From: JAFGDI01 sp963667715
Lineage (GTDB): Bacteria > Planctomycetota > Phycisphaerae > Sedimentisphaerales > SM23-30
DNA: 64,000 bases
Direction of reading: 5' to 3'
Assembly: GCA_963667715.1 (NCBI GenBank)
Contig: OY763926.1
Span: 310,001-374,000 of the forward strand
Positions 25,646 to 33,877 of this stretch are shown piece by piece. Under the pieces are notes generated by a model, which made no database searches, was not told where the DNA came from, and worked only from the letters and a program-made list of their open reading frames with translations. Position 1 is the stretch's first letter. Each line of letters begins with the position of its first letter. Made by a program: the position numbers and the translations under genes.

Positions 25646-26674
25646 ATGAAACTAATATTAGATTATAATATGGATGAGCTGGTAGAGATACTGGCGGAGA
25701 TGAAACAGCCGAAGTTCCGTGCCGGTCAGCTGGCCAAGTGGATATATGAACGCAAGGTTAGCAGCTTTGATGAGATGAATAATGTTTCCAAGGAGCTGCG
25801 TGTTAAATTGGCTGAAGGTTTTCAGCTGCGTAGCGGTGAGATCATCGATGAGGTTAACTGTAAGGATGGCACGAAGAAGTTTTTGATCAAGTGGCCGGAT
25901 GGTGTTTTGACCGAGACGGTCTTGATGCAGTATCATGATCGCAATACGGTGTGTATCTCGACCCAGAGCGGGTGTCCGGTGAAGTGTGTTTTTTGTGCAT
26001 CGGGTATACATGGTCTGAAGCGGAGCCTGAGTGCGGGCGAGATAGTCGAGCAGGTTATGATCGCATCGGAAGCACTTGGCGAAGAGGGACGGTTGAGTAA
26101 TGTTGTTATCATGGGTATGGGCGAGCCGTTTGCCAATTATGATGCGACAGTAAAGGCGATCCGGACTATTAATGGAGAGTGGGGGCTTAATATTGGTTCG
26201 CGTCATATTACCGTGAGTACAGTTGGGCTGCCTGATAAGATAATCCAGTTTGCTGAAGATTGTCCGCAGGTTACGCTGGCGGTTAGTTTGCATGCACCGA
26301 CGGATAAGCTGCGTAGCGAGCTGATACCGTGGGCGAAGAATATTCAGCTGAGCGAGCTTATCCGTGCGATAGATGAATATTATGAGCTGACGCATCGTGA
26401 AGTGACGATCGAATATGTGATGCTCGATGGTGTAAACTGTATGCCAAAACATGCGGAACAGCTGGCGAAGCTGCTTAGACCGTATCGCTGTAATGTGAAT
26501 CTGATAAATTATAATGCGGTGAGCGAGACCGGGCATAAGCCGGCACATGATAATGCTGTGAATAATTTTATGGATATACTTCGGACACGAGGTATTAATG
26601 TGCACCTGCGTCAGTCGCGAGGTACGGATATTAATGCAGCTTGCGGGCAGTTGAGGAATAGCAGAGGGGAGTAA
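25646..26674 (+). CDS. rlmN: Dual-specificity 23S rRNA/tRNA m2A methyltransferase RlmN
   Basis: Radical-SAM enzyme that methylates A2503 of 23S rRNA and A37 of some tRNAs. The 342-residue protein has the N-terminal HhH-like segment (KQPKFRAGQLAKWIYERKV), the cluster motif CPVKCVFCASG, MGMGEPFANYD, and the C-terminal resolving Cys in INAACGQLRN. All key cysteines are present. It sits downstream of lnt across repeat copy D. The ribosome site is weak (AGAAGATAGAATA). Confidence 0.97.
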   Translation: MKLILDYNMDELVEILAEMKQPKFRAGQLAKWIYERKVSSFDEMNNVSKELRVKLAEGFQLRSGEIIDEVNCKDGTKKFLIKWPDGVLTETVLMQYHDRNTVCISTQSGCPVKCVFCASGIHGLKRSLSAGEIVEQVMIASEALGEEGRLSNVVIMGMGEPFANYDATVKAIRTINGEWGLNIGSRHITVSTVGLPDKIIQFAEDCPQVTLAVSLHAPTDKLRSELIPWAKNIQLSELIRAIDEYYELTHREVTIEYVMLDGVNCMPKHAEQLAKLLRPYRCNVNLINYNAVSETGHKPAHDNAVNNFMDILRTRGINVHLRQSRGTDINAACGQLRNSRGE

Positions 26675-26749
26675 GTGGCAAAGTGTAAAAGTGCAAATGT
26701 GTATAGGTGTTTGTGCACCCTATAATCTTAAGAGGTAGTTTTTGTTTGT

Positions 26750-27526
26750 TTAGATGAGGACTACTGGACAGTTGCTGGTGGGGTGGGTTGTGATGATAAT
26801 GTCTTCGTGGTAGACTTTTGATATGTAGTTTTGGGTTATTACTTCGGTAGGAGTTCCGGCGGTGATGAGTTTACCTTTGTCCATGAGTATGAGTTTGTCA
26901 CAGAACTTTGCGGCCAGGTTGAGGTCGTGAGTGACAACTAGTACTGCTTTGCCGGATCTGGCTTGCGAGGCAAGAAGTGAGAAGAAACTGGATTGATGAT
27001 GTAGGTCGAGGCCGGTAGTGGGTTCGTCGAGGAGCAGGATTTCAGGTTCCTGAGCGAGTACAGAGCCGAGTAAGGCCCGCTGTTGTTCGCCTCCGGAAAG
27101 GTTTTCTATATTTCGATTGCGAAAATCAATAATGCCAGCTTCGTTCATTGATAGTTCGATTATTATCTGGTCCGAGCATCCGATAAATCCGAAGCCGGAG
27201 AGTCTGGAGAATCGTCCCATGGATACGACCTGCTCTACGGTATATCCCGGTACGATATTTACATGTTGCGGGAGATATCCCATCTGGAGCGCGATATCTT
27301 TTCTGGTAATATTTTTTATGTTAGTGTCGTCAAGTATGACAGTGCCGGCGTTTGGTGTGATAATGCCAGCTGCGATCTTTAGCAGTGTGCTTTTTCCAGC
27401 GCCGTTTGGTCCAATAATACCAACAAGTTCGCCACAGCTGAGGTTTGTAGAGAAATTTTCTACCTGTTGAGATTCGGGGCTATAGCCGAACGAGATGTTT
27501 TCGAGTTTTAGAATTATTCTGTTCAT
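26750..27526 (-). CDS. ABC transporter ATP-binding protein, BtuD/FecE type
   Basis: The 258-residue ATPase has Walker A GPNGAGKSTLLK, Q-loop MGYLPQHVN, signature LSGGEQQRALLG, Walker B ILLLDEPTTGLDLHHQ and the switch His in VVTHDLNLAAKFCDK. The sequence class is that of iron-siderophore, cobalamin and heme importers. It follows the binding-protein gene by 10 bp, so both form an operon. The expected BtuC/FecD-type permease is not found anywhere in the window, so the transporter is incomplete here. Confidence 0.93.
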   Translation of the reverse strand: MNRIILKLENISFGYSPESQQVENFSTNLSCGELVGIIGPNGAGKSTLLKIAAGIITPNAGTVILDDTNIKNITRKDIALQMGYLPQHVNIVPGYTVEQVVSMGRFSRLSGFGFIGCSDQIIIELSMNEAGIIDFRNRNIENLSGGEQQRALLGSVLAQEPEILLLDEPTTGLDLHHQSSFFSLLASQARSGKAVLVVTHDLNLAAKFCDKLILMDKGKLITAGTPTEVITQNYISKVYHEDIIITTHPTSNCPVVLI

Positions 27527-27536
27527 GGGTCAGGTA

Positions 27537-28421
27537 TTATTGCTGTTGAATTAATCTGTATAGCTGTTTTGCAATATCGGCACTTCGTACGCCGGGGCGG
27601 TTGATTATATTTTCATCGATAAAGTATATTCTGTTATTATTGGTTGCGTCTACGTCGAGCAGCTTCCATTGCTCGATCATTTTTTCATATGAATTATCTA
27701 TAGCATCTTTGCTAACGGCTTCAATAATAATATCAGGATTACGTGCGATAAGTGATTCTCTGGATATATCGGCGTAAGGTCTGGTAAGGTCGTTGAAGAT
27801 ATTTATGCCGCCAGCGATGGAAATTAGTTCGTCGAGACAGGTGTCAGGGCCGGTTGTTCCTAGATTTGAAATAGTGCCGGGTTTACGGCTGAGGCAGAGG
27901 AACACTTTTTTTTTGGCAATCTGTTCAGAGGAGCTATTGATAAGGCTACTGGTAACAGAGTTCAGGTCATTGAATATATTAGAGCAAAGTTTTTTTGCTT
28001 TTTCTGGGCAGTCCAGATTTTTACCGGTTAATAGTATATCTTCGTAAATGCTTGCCAGGTCGGACATTGTGAGTTTAAGTATTCTGATATTATGCTGCTC
28101 GCAGAACTCAGATATCTTGCTGCCCTGGCCAAGAATGACGATCAGGTCCGGTTTTAGTGCTGTTATGGCTTCAAAGTTGGTATCGAAGAAACTGCCGACA
28201 GAAGGTTTAAGTTTTACTTCTGGTGGGTAATCGCTGTATATGTCAACGCCGACAATCTTATTCTCGCAGTCCAGTGCGTAGAGCAGCTCGGTACCCAGAG
28301 GGGTGATGCAAACGATTCGCTGTGGAGTTGGGGGTGTTTGCGAATTGGTACTACGGTCTGTAGTAGTTTTTTTGGGGCTGTTATTGGGGTTGCTGTTGGT
28401 AAGTGAGTTACCGATGAGCAT
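27537..28421 (-). CDS. BtuF-like periplasmic binding protein, membrane-anchored
   Basis: The protein carries the BtuF/FhuD-type fold signatures: QRIVCITPLGTELLYALDCE, VGVDIYSDYPPE, SVGSFFDTNFEAITALKPDL and GGINIFNDLTRPYADISRES. It binds a cobalamin, heme or siderophore-type ligand. ATG 28421 gives no export signal, but the frame stays open upstream to 28514 and encodes a clear membrane helix (LVAASFAFIAGIIIMLIG). No ATG, GTG or TTG occurs in that extension; ATA 28502 has AAGG seven bases before it. The true start is probably upstream and non-canonical. Confidence 0.85.
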   Translation of the reverse strand: MLIGNSLTNSNPNNSPKKTTTDRSTNSQTPPTPQRIVCITPLGTELLYALDCENKIVGVDIYSDYPPEVKLKPSVGSFFDTNFEAITALKPDLIVILGQGSKISEFCEQHNIRILKLTMSDLASIYEDILLTGKNLDCPEKAKKLCSNIFNDLNSVTSSLINSSSEQIAKKKVFLCLSRKPGTISNLGTTGPDTCLDELISIAGGINIFNDLTRPYADISRESLIARNPDIIIEAVSKDAIDNSYEKMIEQWKLLDVDATNNNRIYFIDENIINRPGVRSADIAKQLYRLIQQQ

Positions 28422-28589
28422 GATGATTATGCCGGCGATAAAGGCGAAGCTGGCAGCTACCAGGGTTGGGTTCCAGGTGTAGAATTTTTTAAATGTTTTT
28501 ATAACAATACCTTATCTAATTTATAAAACTATATTACCAGCTGGGTAAACTAATTAATGTGCTCAAACTTAATCCTGTAACAATCTTAA
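28422..28589. other. Upstream extension of the binding protein and its leader
   Basis: Bases 28422-28511 are in frame with the binding-protein gene and encode its likely N-terminal anchor. Bases 28515-28589 are AT-rich leader up to the MITE. No permease gene is present. Confidence 0.5.
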
Positions 28590-28761
28590 GGCAACCTCTA
28601 AAAATTCATTCCGGTCTACAAACGGTCTTGATTTTTCCTGAGCTGCGTCACGAAAAACCATGAACCCCGATGTACTTCGGGGCCAATATGCCGGTTCTTC
28701 GTTCCTTGTCAGTAAAAATCAATCCTCGTTTTCGCCTCAAAAGCAATTATTAGAGGTTACC
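28590..28761. mobile_element. MITE copy 2, 172 bp, flanked by TTAA duplication
   Basis: GGCAACCTCTAAAAATT and AATTATTAGAGGTTACC ends, with TTAA at 28586-28589 and 28762-28765. The core palindrome CCCCGATGTACTTCGGGG is at 28665-28682. It lies just upstream of the permease-less ABC genes. Confidence 0.9.
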
Positions 28762-28765
28762 TTAA

Positions 28766-29133
28766 TTAAATAAGTTTAGCGTATAATACCTGATAAATGA
28801 ATAGTTTATTGTGTGAAAATGGTAGAGAGTGAGTGGTTTTTCTGTAAGGTGTTTATTTGTCGGCGTTTATAGTTTGTTGGGCTGTGATTATGTGAGTGGT
28901 TAAATGTTTCTGTTGGAAATTTTGGGTTAGGCGTTAAAGGCGTCACAGCTATTACATGCTGTAATATTTTATCCATCGGACTAACCGGATTAATTTATTG
29001 TTAGTAAAATGTTTTCGTTAAAAATGGTGAATTATTCATTTATTCTGGCTGCGTTTGGAGTCGATGTAAAAATTGTTACAGAGCAAAGCAAAGGAATAAG
29101 AAGAGCCGTTAACAAACCGGAGGTTCAATAAAA
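28766..29133. other. Upstream region of the YcgR-like gene
   Basis: No gene. A small hairpin (TATTACA/TGTAATA, about 28951-28967) is the only structure seen. GGAGG (about 29119-29123) is the ribosome site of the next gene. No c-di-GMP riboswitch motif is present. Confidence 0.4.
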
Positions 29134-29892
29134 ATGCGTAAGCGAAAATTTGTAGTTGGAAAAGAAACGCAAAATTTACTACATACAGCGTTAATGAAGA
29201 AGATGCCCCTGACCATAACCAAGAAGCAGGGCGAAGATTGGGAGATGTATAAGTCCCATATCTTATCAATTCATGGTCATCGTATGGTGATCACAATGCC
29301 GGAAGCCCGCGAAGAGCAGACGCCGATCCAGGCAGAAAAAGGTCAGGAGATAGCGATCTCATTTAAGAAGGGCTATAATAAGTGTCTGTTTACCAGCCGG
29401 ATAATTTCATCGGGTCGTACCGAAGTTGATGCAGGTAAATTCACAGAGACACTAATGATCTATATACCAGAGCAGGTAGAGAAGATCCAGCGTCGTGTAT
29501 ACGAACGTACACAGGTGCCGGATGGTGATTCTATTAATGTTAATTTCTGGCCGATCAATGATAGTAAGAATCGTTACACGGGCGAGCTGACAGATCTATC
29601 TGGTGGTGGTATTGGTGTGACAGTTTCGAAAGAAATCGTACCAGATATTGAGGCCGAACAGCATTGTACAGTTCAGTTCGTTCCGCTGCCAGGTCATGAG
29701 CCGATAATTGCAAGTGCGATATATCGCCATATTTCAGATCCGGAAGATGGTGTGAAGAAGATCGGTTTCCAGTTTATTGGTTTAGAGACCAGTGAGCAAG
29801 GTAGAATGATCCTTCGTCGAATTGGTAGAGTTGTTACTATATACGATAGAAGGAACAGTATCTCGAAGAATCATTTTTCATTTCAACATTGA
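29134..29892 (+). CDS. YcgR-like PilZ protein, predicted c-di-GMP effector
   Basis: The 252-residue protein has an N-terminal YcgR-like beta domain (about 20-120) and a C-terminal PilZ domain (about 120-235). The c-di-GMP binding motifs are visible as QRRVYERTQVP (RxxxR) and DLSGGGIGV (D/NxSxxG). YcgR-type proteins slow the flagellar motor or alter secretion when c-di-GMP is high. GGAGG lies about 10 nt before the ATG. It is a single gene with its own terminator. A diguanylate cyclase is encoded about 27 kb downstream. Confidence 0.9.
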   Translation: MRKRKFVVGKETQNLLHTALMKKMPLTITKKQGEDWEMYKSHILSIHGHRMVITMPEAREEQTPIQAEKGQEIAISFKKGYNKCLFTSRIISSGRTEVDAGKFTETLMIYIPEQVEKIQRRVYERTQVPDGDSINVNFWPINDSKNRYTGELTDLSGGGIGVTVSKEIVPDIEAEQHCTVQFVPLPGHEPIIASAIYRHISDPEDGVKKIGFQFIGLETSEQGRMILRRIGRVVTIYDRRNSISKNHFSFQH

Positions 29893-29918
29893 AGAATAGA
29901 ACATTCCTAACATAGCAT

Positions 29919-29955
29919 AAAAAAGCAAGTCGGTAAAATGGCTTGCTTTTTTTTT
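29919..29955 (+). terminator. Terminator of the YcgR-like gene
   Basis: AAAAAAGCAAG pairs with CTTGCTTTTTT, ending in nine or more T residues, 30 bp after the stop. Confidence 0.9.
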
Positions 29956-29991
29956 GAATAAGAGAAGAGGTGCAAAAGTGAAGAAGTGAAG

Positions 29992-30024
29992 AAAAAAGGC
30001 CGGGCTCAGGGTGAGCTCGGCCTT
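29992..30024 (-). terminator. Terminator of alaS
   Basis: AAGGCCGGGCTCA pairs with TGAGCTCGGCCTT (one G-T pair) around GGG. The T-run is on the minus strand, 22 bp after the alaS stop. Confidence 0.9.
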
Positions 30025-30046
30025 TGGTAGTTATAATATAAGTTGG

Positions 30047-32749
30047 TTATTTGAGCAGGTCGGAGATCAGCTCTTTTGCTTTGGCGAGAGCTTCGCCGAT
30101 CTTTTCAGGCTGTTTGCCGCCGGCTTGTGCCATCTGAGGGCGACCGCCGCCGCCACCACCAACGATAGGAGCGATGGTCTTGACGATGTCTCCTGCTTTC
30201 ACACCTTTTTTGATGAGGTCGTCAGTGACGGAAACGAAGAGCATAACTTTACCATCTTCACTGGCAGAACCGAGAACGGCGACAGAAGACTTGGCCTTTT
30301 GCTTTATCCAGTCGAGCTGGCTGCGAATCGCATCTACGCCGGCTTCTGGCAGTTCGCCAATAACGACTTTGGCACCGGCGAGTTCTTCGGCACTGCTGAA
30401 TAGTTTTTCAACTACACCTTTAAGGTCGCCTGCTGCACCTTTCTTGAGTTGCTTTTTGAGCTTTTTGTTATCTTCCAGAAGGGTGCTGACTCTGGTTGGC
30501 AGTTCTTCAGATTTGGCCTTTAGCATGACACAGAGTTCATTGACCAGTCTACTCTGGTTATAGAGCATCTTATTTAGTTCGCGACCGGTCATGGCAGTGA
30601 TACGGCGAACACCGGTAGCAACACTTTCTTCACGAGTGATCATGAAGGAGCCTATGTCTGAGGTGTTATCGACGTGACAGCCGCCGCAGAATTCACAACT
30701 GAAAGCATCTTTTAGCTCGCCGCTTTCTGTTGCAGCTATGACTCTAACTTCGTCGCCATACTTTTCGCTAAATAGTGCCATAGCACCGAGTTTTTTAGCA
30801 TCTTCAATTGGCATAGTTTGGGCGATAACTGGTACGCCGACATTTATCTTTTCACGCACGAGAGCTTCTACCTGGGCTATATCTTCAGGAGAGAGAGCTT
30901 TCGGGTGAGTGAAGTCGAATCGTAGATAATCGCAGCTGACCTGAGAGCCTTCCTGATGAACGTGGTCGCCGAGTACCTGCTGCAAGGCCCACTGAAGCAG
31001 GTGGGTAGCGGTATGGTTGCGGGCAATATCAGAACGAATATCTTCAATAGAAATCGTTACGCTGGTGCCGACGTTTATACCGATAGAGTCAACCTGACCG
31101 AAGTGTACGACAGCTTTACCAACTTTGCGAGTGTCACGTACAGCGAAGACGGCATTGCCGTTAGAGATACAGGCGAGGTCACCTACCTGTCCGCCACTTT
31201 CAGCGTAAGCACAGGTCTGGTCCAAAACGAGTCCGATTTTTTTTCCAACTGGAATAGCACCAGTAGTAATATAATCTGTGCCGTCAACATATCCAAGCAG
31301 GTTTGCAGTTATGCTGCGGGTATTGTATTTTGAGCTATCGTCGGTAGCCGGCAGTTTATCGCCGAGTACATCGCCTTCGTAGACGACACTTTTCTGAGCG
31401 GCACGAGCACGCTCACGCTGCTGGTTCATATGTTCGGCAAACCCGTCGGTGTCAACTCTCATACCGTTTTCTGCAGCGAGCAGTTCGGTGAGGTCGAGCG
31501 GGAAGCCGTAAGTATCGTAGAGGCGGAAAGCTTTTTCGCCGGAGACGACATTGCAGTTGGAAGCTTTTAATTCTTTTACATCGTCAGCGAAGATATTCAT
31601 GCCGCGTTCGAGGGTGCGAGCGAAGCTTACTTCTTCAGCTTCGATAACGGTCATAACATGGTCTTTACGCTGGTTGAGCTCAGGGAAGCTTTCGCCCATC
31701 ATGTCAACAATGGTTGGCACTAGTTTATACATGAACGGTTCGTGCATATCGAGGTAGAGGGCGAATCTGGCGGCACGTCTGAGCAGTCTTCGCAGGATAT
31801 ATCCACGCCCTTCATTACTAGGCAGAGCACCGTCAGTAATAGAGAAGGTTAGCATACGGATATGGTCGGCGATAACGCGGAAGGCATTATCGGTATCATT
31901 ACCAAGTACGCTAGTGTACTTTTTACCGCAGAGATTACCGATAGCATCCATGATCGGGGTGAATAGGTCTGTGTCGTAGTTACTCTTTTTCTTCTGGAGG
32001 ACAGACACAACACGTTCGAGACCGGCACCGGTATCGACATGTTTAGAAGGTAGGGTGACAAGCTTGCCTCCCTGGATACGTTCCATCTGAATGAAAACGA
32101 GGTTCCATAGTTCGATGTAGCGGGCACAATCGCCGTTAACACTGCAGACGTGGCCTTCAACGCCCTGCATATCGCAGAACTCAGGACCGCGGTCGATATG
32201 GATCTCGCTGCAAGGGCCACAAGGGCCAACTTCGCCCATTTCCCAGAAGTTATCTTTTTTGCCGTACCTTAATACATGGTCCGGATTTATATCGGTGAGA
32301 TCTTTCCATAGCTGTTCGGCTTCTTCGTCTGCGCCGAGACCATCATTCTCATCGCCGCCGAAAACAGTAGCGTATAGAGTTGACTTATCGAACTTCCAGA
32401 CTTCGGTGAAGAGTTCCCATGCCCACTGTATGGCTTCAGCTTTGAAGTAGTCGCCAAACGACCAGTTGCCGAGCATCTCAAAGAAGGTATGATGATAGGT
32501 GTCGCGTCCAACTTCTTCGAGGTCGTTATGCTTACCGCTTACACGAATACATTTCTGGCTGTTAACAGCGCTTGGGAATTCAATCTTCTTTGCACCGACA
32601 AAAATATCTTTGAACTGGTTCATGCCAGCATTGGTGAACATGAGAGTCGGGTCGTCCATAGGAACGACAGAACTACTAGGTACAAATTTATGGGACTTAC
32701 TTTCGAAAAAGTCAATAAAGCTTTTTCTTATCTCATTTGCTGATAACAC
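30047..32749 (-). CDS. alaS: Alanyl-tRNA synthetase
   Basis: A full-length 900-residue enzyme. The class II catalytic core opens with FFESKSHKFVPSSSVVP and DPTLMFTNAGMNQFKDIFVG. The editing domain has HxxxH (RNHTATHLLQWAL) and C-x3-H (FCGGCHVDNT) zinc ligands, and the C-terminal DHHA1 region has the Gly-rich VGGGGGGRPQMAQAGGK. It charges tRNA-Ala and removes Ser/Gly mischarge. It is monocistronic with a strong terminator, between two PilZ genes on the opposite strand. Confidence 0.98.
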   Translation of the reverse strand: MLSANEIRKSFIDFFESKSHKFVPSSSVVPMDDPTLMFTNAGMNQFKDIFVGAKKIEFPSAVNSQKCIRVSGKHNDLEEVGRDTYHHTFFEMLGNWSFGDYFKAEAIQWAWELFTEVWKFDKSTLYATVFGGDENDGLGADEEAEQLWKDLTDINPDHVLRYGKKDNFWEMGEVGPCGPCSEIHIDRGPEFCDMQGVEGHVCSVNGDCARYIELWNLVFIQMERIQGGKLVTLPSKHVDTGAGLERVVSVLQKKKSNYDTDLFTPIMDAIGNLCGKKYTSVLGNDTDNAFRVIADHIRMLTFSITDGALPSNEGRGYILRRLLRRAARFALYLDMHEPFMYKLVPTIVDMMGESFPELNQRKDHVMTVIEAEEVSFARTLERGMNIFADDVKELKASNCNVVSGEKAFRLYDTYGFPLDLTELLAAENGMRVDTDGFAEHMNQQRERARAAQKSVVYEGDVLGDKLPATDDSSKYNTRSITANLLGYVDGTDYITTGAIPVGKKIGLVLDQTCAYAESGGQVGDLACISNGNAVFAVRDTRKVGKAVVHFGQVDSIGINVGTSVTISIEDIRSDIARNHTATHLLQWALQQVLGDHVHQEGSQVSCDYLRFDFTHPKALSPEDIAQVEALVREKINVGVPVIAQTMPIEDAKKLGAMALFSEKYGDEVRVIAATESGELKDAFSCEFCGGCHVDNTSDIGSFMITREESVATGVRRITAMTGRELNKMLYNQSRLVNELCVMLKAKSEELPTRVSTLLEDNKKLKKQLKKGAAGDLKGVVEKLFSSAEELAGAKVVIGELPEAGVDAIRSQLDWIKQKAKSSVAVLGSASEDGKVMLFVSVTDDLIKKGVKAGDIVKTIAPIVGGGGGGRPQMAQAGGKQPEKIGEALAKAKELISDLLK

Positions 32750-33057
32750 GATATAAACCTCTTGCCAATAATGGCCTTCAAGTCCGGATAACTATATACG
32801 AGTTGTTCCGGAATGGATATTACAATCTATTTAAAATGTTATTATTAAAGCGATTAGCATAACAATATTTTACTTTAATCTCAAGTAAATATTGGTTTTT
32901 CAGGCCTTTAATGAGGTTTTATTAACGTAAAAAGCTGTTTATTTATCCCATATCTCCATTTAGTGACAACCGTTAGAATCAGTATTATTTGGAAATTTAT
33001 TTATAATGATAATTTTTACTGTCGATATGCAAAGTACAAAATGAGGAAAGAATAATT
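32750..33057. other. Divergent promoter region of alaS and pilZ gene
   Basis: About 300 bp of AT-rich DNA between divergent genes. No T-box, riboswitch or repeat copy is recognised. GAGGAAAG (about 33042-33049) is the ribosome site of the next gene. Confidence 0.4.
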
Positions 33058-33399
33058 ATGATAAACACAACGTTACAACAGAAACAACCGGAAAACAGAC
33101 GAGCAGATAGATTAGAGATCGATTGCAGTCTGAAATTTACACACAATGCCAGCAGCAAGACAATGCGAGGCAGATGCCTGAATATCTCAGAAAATGGAGC
33201 GTTAGTAATAGTACCTATGCAGGTGCCAGTAATAGCGGGCCAGAAGATGGAGATAAGTTTCAGCAGCAACGGCATGGGCCAGTTAGAGAAAGTTGGTCTG
33301 GAAGCCCCGTCAAATCGCATAAGTGCTGTAGTTACACGCATTGACAGGACACATCTGCTAGAGGATGTTGGAGTAAGAGTAGGCGTAGAATTCGCTTAA
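33058..33399 (+). CDS. Single-domain PilZ protein
   Basis: The 113-residue protein is a lone PilZ domain. NRRADRLEIDCSLKF carries the Arg-rich binding motif and LNISENGALVIVP the N-x-S-x-x-G motif, so c-di-GMP binding is plausible. The usual RxxxR is present as RRADR. It has no membrane segment. The partner is unknown; lone PilZ proteins act on pili, exopolysaccharide synthases or chemotaxis proteins. A long hairpin follows the stop (33435-33478). Confidence 0.85.
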   Translation: MINTTLQQKQPENRRADRLEIDCSLKFTHNASSKTMRGRCLNISENGALVIVPMQVPVIAGQKMEISFSSNGMGQLEKVGLEAPSNRISAVVTRIDRTHLLEDVGVRVGVEFA

Positions 33400-33434
33400 T
33401 AGCTCGTGATCTATCTTGAGAACTGTTTTAGAAT

Positions 33435-33478
33435 GTGAGTATCATTCTGACTTAATTTCAATTTAAGTTGATACTTAC
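33435..33478 (+). other. Long imperfect hairpin after pilZ gene
   Basis: GTGAGTATCA (33435-33444) pairs with TGATACTTAC (33469-33478), and ACTTAA (33450-33455) with TTAAGT (33463-33468), leaving a one-sided TTCTG bulge. No T-run follows. It may stabilise the mRNA end or act as a weak terminator. Confidence 0.5.
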
Positions 33479-33648
33479 TGGAATCGTGATATCAGGCGTT
33501 TATCTAAAAATGTCTGTGAAGAAGTTTTTGATCTATTTGGAATATTTGAAGTATCTTTCGTGCTTTTTATTGTTCAGAGATGTCTGAAGATGCCATTTCG
33601 GTGTAAAGTTTACTTTAAAAAGCATAATAGATAACTTGAATATATACA

Positions 33649-33821
33649 GGCAACCTCTAAAAATTCATTCCGGGCTACAAACGGTCTTGATTTTTCCTGA
33701 GCTGCGTCACGAAAAACCGTGAACCCCGATGTACATCGGGGTAAATATGCCCGGTTCTTCGTTCCTTGTCAGTAAAAATCAATCCTCGTTTTCGCCTCAA
33801 AAGCAATTTTCAGAGGTTACC
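33649..33821. mobile_element. MITE copy 3, 173 bp, flanked by TACA duplication
   Basis: The ends GGCAACCTCTAAAAATT and AATTTTCAGAGGTTACC are flanked by TACA on both sides (33645-33648, 33822-33825). The core CCCCGATGTACATCGGGG (33724-33741) is a perfect 18-base palindrome. It lies about 20 bp before the mnmA -35 box. Confidence 0.9.
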
Positions 33822-33842
33822 TACATATTAAGTTCATATATT

Positions 33843-33871
33843 TTGAAATTATCGCTATAACCGGCTATAAT
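33843..33871 (+). promoter_or_regulatory. Sigma70 promoter of mnmA giving a leaderless transcript
   Basis: TTGAAA (33843-33848), a 17-bp spacer and a perfect TATAAT (33866-33871). Only six bases separate the -10 box from the ATG, so transcription should start at or next to the start codon. No ribosome site is present, as expected. Confidence 0.75.
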
Positions 33872-33877
33872 CTGTTT

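Noticed and set aside
25658..26605. A 315-residue open frame on the minus strand
   Set aside because: It lies wholly inside rlmN on the opposite strand. The rlmN reading has all family motifs, while this one has low-complexity His/Ile-rich sequence and no ribosome site.
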